Source: Actinomycetes bacterium (GTDB taxonomy: Bacteria > Actinomycetota > Acidimicrobiia > Acidimicrobiales > Acidimicrobiaceae). Taken from it: DNA of 64,000 nt. The notes under the pieces are model-generated. The model did not search any database and was not told the DNA's origin. It saw nothing but the letters and a program-made list of their open reading frames with translations. The position numbers and the translations under genes were made by a program. Positions 53,335-61,864 of this stretch are shown piece by piece. Numbering within the stretch: position 1 is the first letter of the stretch; each line of letters opens with the position of its first letter. Location: contig JAJZBG010000005.1 of NCBI GenBank assembly GCA_021799035.1, positions 1-64,000 on the forward strand, given 5' to 3'.

Positions 53335-54095
53335 TAGAATCCCCCGAAAAGCTGGGCGAATGCCTTGCCAACCATGTTGGTCACATCAGCGGGCAGCGCG
53401 ACCAGAGCGACGCTCACTCCAACCAGCGCAACAGTGACCTGAAGCGGCATTCCGAAGACGAAAACGTTGATCTGAGGAACCGCCTTTGCCAGCAACGCAA
53501 GAAGTATTTGAGTGCCGAAAAGCACAACTATGACAGGGGCCGCAATCTCCACCGCCGCAGCGAAGAAGGTGACGACGTCCCCAGTGACGGTCTGGGCCAG
53601 CACTCCAAGAGAAACAGGTGGGAGGCTAGTCCCAACTGCTTGAAAGGATCTTACGAAACCTGCCACTATGACCACGACAGAGCCGGTCGTAAACAGGAGC
53701 GCCGTCAATACCAGATTGTAGAATTGCCCAAAAATTGGCGTCTGCTGCTGAGAAAGCGGGTCTATCGCTTGCGGAAGGTTCAATCCTGAAAACAGGTCTA
53801 TCAGACTTCCGGCACCAACTACAACGTTCACAAAGAGTGAGACGATGTACCCCAGCACCACCCCGACGACAGCCTGAATCACGATCTGCACCATTATTCC
53901 GGCATCACTTTGGGGCAAAGCGTCATGCTGCAAGCTCCCTGCTGCAAGAAATGCTATGGCCCCAGCCAGGCCAATCTTAACCTTTGAAGGTATCGAGACA
54001 TTGGAAAAAGGTGGACAGACAACCACCCACGCAACGGATCGGGCAAATGCCAGAACCAGTGCGATTATAAAGCTGGGAGAAAGGCTTACGGTCAT
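53334..54095 (-). CDS. fliR: flagellar export gate protein FliR
   Basis: A 253-aa membrane protein of the export channel. Six hydrophobic segments are seen, starting SPSFIIALVLAFARSVAWVV, with the family block GLNLPQAIDPLSQQQTPIFG and the ending AVPQINVFVFGMPLQVTVAL. The frame is open to 54170, but ATG at 54095 overlaps the fliQ stop as ATGA and begins at the family start. Confidence 0.95.
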   Translation of the reverse strand: MTVSLSPSFIIALVLAFARSVAWVVVCPPFSNVSIPSKVKIGLAGAIAFLAAGSLQHDALPQSDAGIMVQIVIQAVVGVVLGYIVSLFVNVVVGAGSLIDLFSGLNLPQAIDPLSQQQTPIFGQFYNLVLTALLFTTGSVVVIVAGFVRSFQAVGTSLPPVSLGVLAQTVTGDVVTFFAAAVEIAAPVIVVLFGTQILLALLAKAVPQINVFVFGMPLQVTVALVGVSVALVALPADVTNMVGKAFAQLFGGF

Positions 54096-54370
54096 CCCTG
54101 TCCTGTAATCATCTGCGGGATTGAATTGTAAAGATGCTCGGTATACACAACGATGTTTCCTAACATCCAATGGCCCAAAAAGAGCAGCACCACAGCGATA
54201 GCCGCCACCTTTGGCAAAAACGTAAGGGTGAACTCTTGAATAGAGGTGACAGCTTGAAATACAGCAATGACGAATCCCACCGCCAGGCTTGCCACAAGCA
54301 CTGGGCCGGCGAGTTCAGTTATCAGGACTAGCGCCTGAGAAGCCAGGTTCAAAACGGCGGTATCACTCAT
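54092..54370 (-). CDS. fliQ: flagellar export gate protein FliQ
   Basis: A 92-aa protein with two membrane helices. The motif GPVLVASLAVGFVIAVFQAV followed by TSIQEFTLTFLPKVAAI is the FliQ signature. It lies 4 bases after fliP and overlaps fliR. Confidence 0.95.
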   Translation of the reverse strand: MSDTAVLNLASQALVLITELAGPVLVASLAVGFVIAVFQAVTSIQEFTLTFLPKVAAIAVVLLFLGHWMLGNIVVYTEHLYNSIPQMITGQG

Positions 54371-54374
54371 GGCA

Positions 54375-55064
54375 TCAGTGGTTAAAGGAGATAAGGAGGG
54401 AGTGGACTACAAGCGTCCATCCATCAACCAGTACGAATAGGAGTATCTTGAATGGAAGCGAGATCAAAGTGGGCGGCAGCATGTACATGCCCATTGACAT
54501 CATTACAGCAGAGACCACCAGATCGATGATCATGAATGGGATGAAGATCATGAATCCTATCAAAAACGCTGACTCTATCTCGGACAGCACGAATGCTGGA
54601 ATTACTGTGGTCATCGGAAGTGAAGCAGGTTTGCTTGCATCCTCATGGCTGTAAGAGGCGAACATGTCGAGTTCCTGCTGTTTCGTCTGCTTCAACATCC
54701 ACTCTTTAAGCGGCACCTCACCGTTGTCGATTGCTTGTGTAGCACTAATCGTTCCGTGTTCGTACGGCTGGATTGCCACATGATTGATGTTCGAAATCAC
54801 AGGTGCCATTATGAAGAGCGAAAGTATCAACGCCAATCCAGCCAGAACCTGGTTAGGTGGTACCGTTTGCGTCCCCATGGCATTCCGCGTGAGTGCAAGC
54901 ACGATGAACACTCGTGGAAAGGCCGTCATCAACATGAGCACAGAAGGGGCAACGGCGAGCAATGTCAATACCACGATTATCAGCACAGAAGTGGACGGGC
55001 TTCTGAGTCCGCTGATATTCACATTGACACTCGAGCTTGCAGCTAAGAGCTCAAGATACATCAT
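54375..55064 (-). CDS. fliP: flagellar export gate protein FliP
   Basis: A 229-aa membrane protein of the export channel. The family motifs FPRVFIVLALTRNAMGTQTV, then PPNQVLAGLALILSLFIMAP and FMIFIPFMIIDLVVSAVMMS are clear. It starts 76 bases after fliO; nothing is recognised in that gap. Confidence 0.96.
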   Translation of the reverse strand: MMYLELLAASSSVNVNISGLRSPSTSVLIIVVLTLLAVAPSVLMLMTAFPRVFIVLALTRNAMGTQTVPPNQVLAGLALILSLFIMAPVISNINHVAIQPYEHGTISATQAIDNGEVPLKEWMLKQTKQQELDMFASYSHEDASKPASLPMTTVIPAFVLSEIESAFLIGFMIFIPFMIIDLVVSAVMMSMGMYMLPPTLISLPFKILLFVLVDGWTLVVHSLLISFNH

Positions 55065-55140
55065 CAGCCCCCAAAGGGCCCTGATGCTTGTGTTTCCAAA
55101 GCATGAGTACTCCCATAGGAGGGAGCGCCAGGCACAAATA

Positions 55141-55563
55141 CTAGTGCCGGACAGTCATCTCCCTTAGACGGTCTATGAAGGCATCCCATGCCCCTGGGCA
55201 ATTGATCCCAGAGCCCAACGCCGTCCTTGGCGCCAGGATTTGTTTGACGTCACTGTCTAAAGCCGTGCCAACCGAACCTTCGTGGCCATCTTGGCCATCC
55301 GCTAATTCTGCCAACATGGTCATCTGCTGCGTGCTCTGACCAACCAAGAATGTTCGTCCAGCAACACGTATTACCAGTAAAGAGACATGCTGGCCAAGTG
55401 AGCGGCGTGAAAGCACTTCAATCTGCCCAAACGGTACTCCTCCAAACCGGCCGCTACCTACCAACTGGCGTTTTTTGGCAACTCTGGACAACAGATAGAG
55501 GCCGCCTACAATCAAGCCAAGTACGAGGATCATACGGCCAAATGCCAGAAGTGAGGCACCCAT
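55141..55563 (-). CDS. fliO: flagellar biosynthesis protein FliO
   Basis: A small membrane protein that helps FliP assembly, 140 aa. One helix (about 8-26, FGRMILVLGLIVGGLYLLSR) is followed by the FliO cytoplasmic pattern IEVLSRRSLGQHVSLLVIRV and AGRTFLVGQSTQQMTML. It directly follows fliN. Confidence 0.88.
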   Translation of the reverse strand: MGASLLAFGRMILVLGLIVGGLYLLSRVAKKRQLVGSGRFGGVPFGQIEVLSRRSLGQHVSLLVIRVAGRTFLVGQSTQQMTMLAELADGQDGHEGSVGTALDSDVKQILAPRTALGSGINCPGAWDAFIDRLREMTVRH

Positions 55564-55881
55564 TCACAACGCCTCGTCGGTGACGATCTCAGTTATTCGA
55601 ATTCCGTACTCGTCTCCTACTTCTACCACTTCGCCACGGGCAAGCACGACCTCACGATTGAGGACGATTTCGATTGGTGCACCGACAGGCTGGTCAAGTT
55701 CGATGACCCGGCCGGGACGCAGATCGCTCAACTCCCCAAAAGTGAGTTTCGTTTTTCCTATCCAGGCCGAAACCTCGACCGATACGTTTCTGAACTGCGC
55801 TTGACGAACATGCACCCTTTCTGCCTCAAGATGTTCTGATGCAAGAGAAACGCGATCGACTCCCTCTTCGACGGCCGTCAC
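55564..55881 (-). CDS. fliN: flagellar motor switch protein FliN
   Basis: The C-ring subunit, 105 aa. It is a single SpoA domain with VSVEVSAWIGKTKLTFGELS, then LRPGRVIELDQPVGAPIEIV and ARGEVVEVGDEYGIRITEIV. There is no CheY-phosphatase (FliY) extension. It is coupled to fliM by an ATGA overlap. Confidence 0.95.
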   Translation of the reverse strand: MTAVEEGVDRVSLASEHLEAERVHVRQAQFRNVSVEVSAWIGKTKLTFGELSDLRPGRVIELDQPVGAPIEIVLNREVVLARGEVVEVGDEYGIRITEIVTDEAL

Positions 55882-56762
55882 CTTGTTACCTCCTCCTTGA
55901 TTTCACAGGCCTTGTGCACACCGGAACTACATATATCCGCTAAAGCCACAAGAATCCCTTCCGCCCGAACCTCCAATGGGCGGCCCTTCGGGTGACCCAG
56001 ACCCAAACTGTCTCCCACCCGAAGGGTGAGCAGCTCTGCTGGAGTCGTCAAAATGCTCGGAAATTGAAACACGACATCCATCGGAACGTCCATCAGGCGC
56101 CGGTGAGTATCAAGCAAAGACTCCTTTCGCCCCTTTTCGACGAGGGCTGTCTTAGCCTTGAGGAAGTCGATAAAGGTCCTAACCATCTCGAACGGCAGGC
56201 AAATGAGGGCTTCCCTAGGAGGTCTATCAGCCACGAAAAAAGACAGCCTTATGACCATGCACATCTCCGAAGGCGAGCCGACTGAAACGAAAAGGATATT
56301 TGCTTCTTGTGCCTCGAGTGTCGGAGAGGTATTTTGAATCCTTGCAAATGCGTTGCCCAACTCCCCGATGAAATCCTCGAAAATAGGAGTCAGAAAGGCC
56401 TGGTCGATTTCACTCGGAATTCGACCGGAGTAGTCATCGTCGCCCGATCCAGCCAACCTAAGATCGACTATCGCCAATACCTCCTCAGTCGGGATGGCTA
56501 GCACTGCGCGCCCTTCAATGGGCGGTAGCGAAAATGTGAAAAAATACATGCCGGTCTCAAACTCTTCTACAAGGTCTGACCAGGCGAGTTGATCAAACCC
56601 CTCGAATTCGAACATGCATGGCTGATGCAGGGTGGAGGTGAACTTCTGCGTAGCAGAACGGGCGAAGTTCTCCAGGAGTTTCTGCATAGCCTGAAGATTT
56701 GCTCGTTCTATCACATCTCCTCGGCTGAAATCGTGACTCTTGATACTTTTGTCCGCAATCAT
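55878..56762 (-). CDS. fliM: flagellar motor switch protein FliM
   Basis: The C-ring subunit that receives the CheY signal, 294 aa. The middle CheC-like domain and the C-terminal SpoA domain (about 215-285, PMDVVFQFPSILTTPAELLT) are present. The N-terminus is SHDFSRGDVIERANLQAMQK; the usual N-terminal CheY-binding motif LSQxEIDALL is not seen, so switching may differ. The start is 31 bases after motB; no fliL lies between them. Confidence 0.92.
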   Translation of the reverse strand: MIADKSIKSHDFSRGDVIERANLQAMQKLLENFARSATQKFTSTLHQPCMFEFEGFDQLAWSDLVEEFETGMYFFTFSLPPIEGRAVLAIPTEEVLAIVDLRLAGSGDDDYSGRIPSEIDQAFLTPIFEDFIGELGNAFARIQNTSPTLEAQEANILFVSVGSPSEMCMVIRLSFFVADRPPREALICLPFEMVRTFIDFLKAKTALVEKGRKESLLDTHRRLMDVPMDVVFQFPSILTTPAELLTLRVGDSLGLGHPKGRPLEVRAEGILVALADICSSGVHKACEIKEEVTR

Positions 56763-56793
56763 GGCACTCCAACTCCCACGTGGTCACAACTCC

Positions 56794-57546
56794 TCATGAC
56801 GTGAAGCTGGCGGTCGGGCTGACAACGATATTGACTCTCCGATTCTCTGCCTGGCCCGATGGAGAGCTGTTCGAAACCAGCGGGTGATATTTGCCGTAGC
56901 CTATTAGAGCCACCCGGCTCGGATCGACCCCGTCTGTCTTGGTCATGCGCACAACTACAGTTGTTGCCCGTGCTGCCGACAGTGCCCAGTTGCTCGCGTA
57001 AGGTCCACCAGTTATTGGTTCGTTGTCCGTATAACCTGCCACCTGGATGGCATTCGGAAATTTCTTCACGACTGACGAAGCGGTGTCGACTATCTGCTTG
57101 CCGATCTGGGTGAGATCGGCCGAGTCGGTGCCGAAGAAGGTCGAGTCTGTCACCAGGCCAACCACTAATCCCGCGGACTGCATGGAAATCTTGACATCCC
57201 CCAAAAGGCCCTGCGAACTCAGGGCGCTTTCCAGTTGCTGCTGAATTTTTGCAAGCTGGCTTGCCTGGGTAGAAGAGTTTGTCTGGCTTGCCTCGGGCAA
57301 TGTCGTTGTAACGAGATTCGTTGTACCGTGAGGGACGTGCGAGAGAACAGCCTTTGATATTGACTGTTTGAACTCCTGATACTTCGCCTGGTTTACCGTT
57401 GAGATGGCGAACAGCACTATGAACAGCACCAGTAAGAGGGTGATCATGTCCGCGTAAGTCAGAAGCCACCGCTCTCCACTTGGCTCTCCGTGACCGCCTT
57501 CCCCTCCGTGTGAACCCTTCGAACGTCTTAAACTTGTGCCATTCAT
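56794..57546 (-). CDS. motB: flagellar stator protein MotB
   Basis: The peptidoglycan-anchored stator subunit, 250 aa. The single helix follows RWLLTYADMITLLLVLFIVL, with the proton-binding Asp at D33. The C-terminal OmpA-like domain has VAGYTDNEPITGG, then NWALSAARATTVVVRM and the ending GQAENRRVNIVV. The 304-aa open frame over the same region is a shadow. Confidence 0.95.
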   Translation of the reverse strand: MNGTSLRRSKGSHGGEGGHGEPSGERWLLTYADMITLLLVLFIVLFAISTVNQAKYQEFKQSISKAVLSHVPHGTTNLVTTTLPEASQTNSSTQASQLAKIQQQLESALSSQGLLGDVKISMQSAGLVVGLVTDSTFFGTDSADLTQIGKQIVDTASSVVKKFPNAIQVAGYTDNEPITGGPYASNWALSAARATTVVVRMTKTDGVDPSRVALIGYGKYHPLVSNSSPSGQAENRRVNIVVSPTASFTS

Positions 57547-57560
57547 GACTATTCCTAAAC

Positions 57561-58349
57561 CTAAGCGGCTTCATCTGGAGCCTCTCCAATCGAACCTCTT
57601 CCAGTTGCCTGGTCACGCTCAGATGGAGGGAGATACGCGTACAGGCGGTCTTTGAGTTCAGTAGTAGAAGCATTGAGCTGCATTGTCAACAGGCCTTCGA
57701 CCACCATTTCACGGAAGGCCACTTCCTCGCCTGAAAGACGTCGCAGCTTATTCGAGATTGGCAACCAAACAGCATTGGCTAATAGGACTCCCCACAAGGT
57801 GGCGGTGAACGCGGATGCGATTGCTGGGCCGAGCTTTCCAGGCGAACTCAACTGTCCAAGCACACCAATGAGCCCGACCACTGTACCGAGGATGCCGAAG
57901 GTAGGAGAGAAGCCGGCGATGTCCGAAAAGAACTTTGCGGCTGTTTCATGGCGCATCCTGAGGCTTTCGATTTCCGAAGCCATCAATTCGCTTACCCTCT
58001 CTGGCTCAGAGGTGGAGATTATGAGTTGGATTCCCTTTTTCAGAAAGATGTCCTCTGTTTCAAACTCTTCAAGAACCAGCGGATTACTGCGAGCCTCCTT
58101 TGCTATGGCAATTAGGGCTTCAATCGTCGCACGAGTATCAGGCCCTTTATTTGGCTTCAACGCTTTGATGAATGCCTTGGGGACGGCCTTGAGGCGCCGG
58201 CCTTCAAAGCCAGCCATAGTAGCGCCCACACTCCCGCCTACAACGAGAAGCAGTGAGGACACCTTGATTAAAGATGCAAGGTTCTCATGGTCCATTGTCA
58301 TGGCGCCAATAAGCGCCACCAACGCCAGTACTATTCCAATCGGGGTCAT
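57561..58349 (-). CDS. motA: flagellar stator protein MotA
   Basis: The proton-channel subunit, 262 aa, with four helices. The motif SPTFGILGTVVGLIGVLGQL and the following SAFTATLWGVLLANAVWLPI are typical, and the cytoplasmic loop between helices 2 and 3 is basic and acidic as expected. The ending LYAYLPPSERDQ is also common in MotA. It overlaps flbD by 4 bases. Confidence 0.95.
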   Translation of the reverse strand: MTPIGIVLALVALIGAMTMDHENLASLIKVSSLLLVVGGSVGATMAGFEGRRLKAVPKAFIKALKPNKGPDTRATIEALIAIAKEARSNPLVLEEFETEDIFLKKGIQLIISTSEPERVSELMASEIESLRMRHETAAKFFSDIAGFSPTFGILGTVVGLIGVLGQLSSPGKLGPAIASAFTATLWGVLLANAVWLPISNKLRRLSGEEVAFREMVVEGLLTMQLNASTTELKDRLYAYLPPSERDQATGRGSIGEAPDEAA

Positions 58350-58633
58350 TGATCTCTCACCTGCGAAAGAAGCGTCATTTCCGGCACTGCCGAGCGCAGA
58401 GTTGGTGAGGGCGCGGATGCATGGTCTTGCGACACTTGCCTGACCCTACGCAGCAAGGTCGCCTTTTCCGTGCGAATCTTATCGACAACGCTCGCAGAAT
58501 CGTTGGCAACCACCACATGACCACCATTAATCATGTACACCGCAGACTGACCGTCGACCCCATCTTCAACTCGCTCTATGAGGTCTTCATTCAGATACAT
58601 CGTCGATCCATCAAGCTTTTTAAGTGTAATCAC
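58346..58633 (-). CDS. flbD: FlbD/SwrD-family flagellar protein
   Basis: A 95-aa protein whose first 65 residues are the FlbD domain (ITLKKLDGSTMYLNEDLIER, then VYMINGGHVVVANDSASVV). In Bacillus the homologue SwrD raises motor torque. GTG at 58633 with GGTG upstream is preferred over the longer frame to 58693, which would run into the promoter. It opens the flbD-motAB-fliMNOPQR-flhB operon. Confidence 0.9.
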   Translation of the reverse strand: MITLKKLDGSTMYLNEDLIERVEDGVDGQSAVYMINGGHVVVANDSASVVDKIRTEKATLLRRVRQVSQDHASAPSPTLRSAVPEMTLLSQVRDQ

Positions 58634-58671
58634 TTGCTCACCACCCCTACAAGAGGGAACTCCTGGATCTT

Positions 58672-58700
58672 CTAACGGCCGGAGCAGACACAAAATTGAG
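58672..58700 (-). promoter_or_regulatory. flagellar-type promoter CTCAAT-N15-GCCGTTAG ahead of flbD
   Basis: Minus-strand CTCAAT (58695-58700) and GCCGTTAG (58672-58679), spacer 15, about 40 bases before the flbD GTG. Confidence 0.65.
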
Positions 58701-58920
58701 AGGGAGCACCTTTATTGGAGCACTGAGTCTGGCAGCTGCCTGCGCTCAACTAAGAAATTGCACATGCGCCAAGTGGCAAAGAAGAGAATTTCGGCAGCAA
58801 TTGAAAAATAAGCTCTCATGAGGACTTTGTGAAAGGATCGATGCAAGTTCGAAACGCTAGATAAGCGTAAGCAGAGAGGACTGAAACAGAACTGTCAAAT
58901 TTGCAGACGGCTGAAGCCGG

Positions 58921-58934
58921 TTTTATCGATAAAA
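58921..58934. promoter_or_regulatory. perfect palindrome TTTTATCGATAAAA ahead of marR
   Basis: A 14-bp perfect inverted repeat in A+T-rich sequence, 45 bases before the marR ATG. MarR regulators usually bind such repeats in their own promoter, so this is a candidate operator. The rest of the 58701-58978 gap shows no gene. Confidence 0.45.
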
Positions 58935-58978
58935 TAGTGTTCGAAATAAAATGATTTGCGTTTTAGGCGGACTGTTTT

Positions 58979-59464
58979 ATGTCTCAGGACAATGATGCGG
59001 ACAGGCTGGAGACCTCTGAACTTGCTCGAAAGGTTCTGATGAGCTTGTTCACAATCTTTCGTCATCTCAGACCCTCTGGCATAAAGGGCTTTGCTTTCCA
59101 TGGCGAACCACCCGCGCCACGGCACATAATGGCGCTCCTCCATCTGGCGGCAAATGGCCCAATGTCAGTCAGTGAACTGGCGGCAAACCTGGGGGTTACT
59201 CTTACAACGGCAAGCCTTTCCGTGACCCAAATGGCTGGGTCGGGTCTTGTGGGCAGAGAGGAAGACCCTTCCGACCACAGGAGAACCATCGTTTCAATTG
59301 CGCCCCAAGTAGAACCTATAGTCAGAGAGTTGATGACCACGAAAGTCCAAGCTCTGGAGAAGGGCCTGGCAGTGCTCGGACCGGATCGGACAGAGCAATT
59401 CCTTCGCGACCTTGAACTTCTCCTAAGTGCGATCGAATCGCAAAGTCAGAGTGAAGCTGACTAG
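58979..59464 (+). CDS. MarR-family transcriptional regulator
   Basis: A 161-aa winged-helix repressor-type protein. The HTH runs through GPMSVSELAANLGVTLTTAS, followed by the wing with REEDPSDHRRTIVSIAP, which is the standard MarR DxRxxR-type motif. The MMPL exporter gene starts about 90 bases downstream on the same strand and is the likely target. AGGCGG lies about eight bases before the ATG. Confidence 0.9.
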   Translation: MSQDNDADRLETSELARKVLMSLFTIFRHLRPSGIKGFAFHGEPPAPRHIMALLHLAANGPMSVSELAANLGVTLTTASLSVTQMAGSGLVGREEDPSDHRRTIVSIAPQVEPIVRELMTTKVQALEKGLAVLGPDRTEQFLRDLELLLSAIESQSQSEAD

Positions 59465-59557
59465 AAGGAGATCCGCAAGATAGCTGCCGAAGAGCCAACG
59501 TAGATAACACCAACACCATCCCCACCGCGACAGACCCCCATCCAAGAGGTTATTTCA

Positions 59558-61864
59558 TTGAACAAGACATTTGCAAAGATAGGACGGTTCTCCGTTCAGT
59601 TCAGATGGCTCGTCGTCATCGTTTGGATCATAGGATCATTTGCAGCGATCAAGTATCTTCCGTCGATCTCGAGCGTTGTCAAGTCTAACAACCAGGCATT
59701 CCTTCCCCAGAACTCACCCAGCATCAAGGCGGCAGAGCTAGCCAAACCTCTTCAAAATTACAATGACTCGCTTATCATCATGGTTGGAGCCAATAACTCA
59801 GGCAAGCTAACCCCGGCCGATTTGTCAACCATCTCTGCAATCAATGCAAGGGTGGCAAAAGTGCCTACGGTGCTCAGCGCTAAGGTTGCAGGAATTTCTC
59901 CTGATGGCAAAGCAATCCAAACCGAGATCATATCGAGCACATCTCAGTTCGACAACACCAAGATCACAACCGTAGTATCAAACATTCGCGCAGCAATGGC
60001 TCAAGTACACGCGCCCCCAGGCTTTAGCGTGCATCTGGCTGGCCAGACAGCAACTGTGGTTGACTCCGCATCAAAAAATGGAGCCCAGTCGAGTGCAACC
60101 CAGAACTACTCGGTGCTAATAATCATCGTAATTTTGGCTCTTGTCTTCCGCGCCGTTCTTGCACCTATTGTCACACTCTTGCCTGCACTGATGGTGGCTC
60201 TCGTTGCTGGTCCAATCATTGCCGAAGCTTCTCATCTTGGATTCCAGGTCTCCCTCATTACTCAGCTCTTACTAATCGTGCTGGTTCTAGGAGCCGGAAC
60301 TGACTACGGCCTTTTCCTGGTTTTCAGGGTTAGAGAGGAGCTCAAACGGGGGAACACGCCAAAAGAAGCGGTATCGCGTGCCCTCTCGAAAGTCGGCGAA
60401 TCAATCACTTTCTCGGCAGCCACAGTCATCGCAGCACTGCTGTCGCTTGCAACCGCACAGTTCGGACTTTATCGCGGACTCGGATATCCCCTAGCCATTG
60501 GAATAGCCCTGATGCTGTTGGCTGGGCTGACGCTGCTCCCAGCCCTCCTCGCCATTCTCGGAAAAGCAGTCTTCTGGCCAAGCAATGTCAAGGCTGGAAC
60601 CTATAAAGTTGGCACCTGGGGCAAGATAGCAGGCAGAATTGTAAAGAAGCCTGTTCTGACTCTCGTCGTTGGCCTGATATTTTTCAGCTCTCTCGCCGCG
60701 ATGTCTTTGGGCAATCACCCATCGGGATTCGTCTCGGCTTCCTCGTCTCCCAAGGGGACCGACAGCTACTATGGCAATGCCATCCTAAAAGCACACTTCC
60801 CGACTTCGAACTTTAATCCGACTCAGGTTATCTACACCTTCAGTGAACCCGTATGGAACAATCTGACGAACCTTTACGGCCTCGAAAATGCACTTGCCCA
60901 CTCTTCGCAATTCAAATCAGTATCGGGACCTTTCAACACTATTGGCGCCGGATTGACTCCTGCTGAGCTGGGCGCGCTGCACTCACAATTCGGAGACCCC
61001 AAACTTCTCCCAACGGTGCAGTCAGCAACTGGAAGCGGGGCTGTCAGTCCGGTTCTTTACAACTCTTATCGTGCCGAGTTTCAGTACATTTCTCCCGATG
61101 GCAAGACTGTGTTGTTTGAAACGACACTTACCGCTGGCGATCCCGCTTCGACTGCAGCCCTCAATGCCGTGCCATCCATCAGAGCAGAAGTGGCGGGTAT
61201 TGGACATCAATATGGAGCAGTGAACAATGGCGTGGCGGGCCAGGCCCCAGCTAGCTATGATATCTCCTCTGCATCCAATTCGGATCTCTTCCGAATCGTG
61301 CCAATAGTTGTCATAATCATCGGTTTCCTCCTCGCAATTGTTCTCCGATCCGCAGTGGCACCTCTTTACCTGGTCATATCAGTAGTGCTCTCATATCTGG
61401 CCGCGTTGGGACTGGACGTACTGGTATTCGTGCATATTCTGGGTCACAAGGGGCTTTCATTCGTCTTGCCATTCCTCCTGTTCCTCTTCCTGCTTGCCCT
61501 GGGAGAGGACTACAACATTTTGGTAATGACGCGAATTCGAGAAGAAGCTCATGAGCTCAACCTCAGAGAAGCGGTTACTGCAGCCCTTAATGCCACAGGC
61601 TCAACAGTGACCTCCGCGGGCCTTGTGCTCGCAGGGACATTTGCAGTTCTCGGCTTCTCCTCTGCTGGCAGCGCACAGGTCCAGGAGATTGGCTTCGGGC
61701 TTGCACTCGGAATTCTCATGGACACCTTCTTGGTGAGGACTCTCCTGGTTCCCTCTATCGTCGTCTTGCTCGGAAAGCACAACTGGTGGCCCTCCAAGCT
61801 AATGAAGACTCAGGAGAATTTGGCCGACGGCCCATACGAGCGGAAAGAGCTTGTTCACGACTGA
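59558..61864 (+). CDS. MMPL-family RND transporter
   Basis: A 768-aa inner-membrane exporter with about twelve helices in two halves. Each half has one large extracytoplasmic loop (about 45-185 and 400-590). The MMPL signature GAGTDYGLFLVFRVREEL is in the first half and LGEDYNILVMTRIREEAHEL in the second; the Asp-Tyr pairs that carry the proton relay are intact in both. The start is TTG with AGAGG eight bases upstream. Substrate is probably a lipid or hydrophobic toxic compound; paired with MarR it may act in resistance (inference). Confidence 0.9.
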   Translation: MNKTFAKIGRFSVQFRWLVVIVWIIGSFAAIKYLPSISSVVKSNNQAFLPQNSPSIKAAELAKPLQNYNDSLIIMVGANNSGKLTPADLSTISAINARVAKVPTVLSAKVAGISPDGKAIQTEIISSTSQFDNTKITTVVSNIRAAMAQVHAPPGFSVHLAGQTATVVDSASKNGAQSSATQNYSVLIIIVILALVFRAVLAPIVTLLPALMVALVAGPIIAEASHLGFQVSLITQLLLIVLVLGAGTDYGLFLVFRVREELKRGNTPKEAVSRALSKVGESITFSAATVIAALLSLATAQFGLYRGLGYPLAIGIALMLLAGLTLLPALLAILGKAVFWPSNVKAGTYKVGTWGKIAGRIVKKPVLTLVVGLIFFSSLAAMSLGNHPSGFVSASSSPKGTDSYYGNAILKAHFPTSNFNPTQVIYTFSEPVWNNLTNLYGLENALAHSSQFKSVSGPFNTIGAGLTPAELGALHSQFGDPKLLPTVQSATGSGAVSPVLYNSYRAEFQYISPDGKTVLFETTLTAGDPASTAALNAVPSIRAEVAGIGHQYGAVNNGVAGQAPASYDISSASNSDLFRIVPIVVIIIGFLLAIVLRSAVAPLYLVISVVLSYLAALGLDVLVFVHILGHKGLSFVLPFLLFLFLLALGEDYNILVMTRIREEAHELNLREAVTAALNATGSTVTSAGLVLAGTFAVLGFSSAGSAQVQEIGFGLALGILMDTFLVRTLLVPSIVVLLGKHNWWPSKLMKTQENLADGPYERKELVHD

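Noticed and set aside
56759-57673. 304-aa open frame on the minus strand
   Set aside because: It lies in another frame over motB, whose TM Asp and OmpA domain are clear; the 304-aa frame has shadow-like composition (many Arg, Cys, His).
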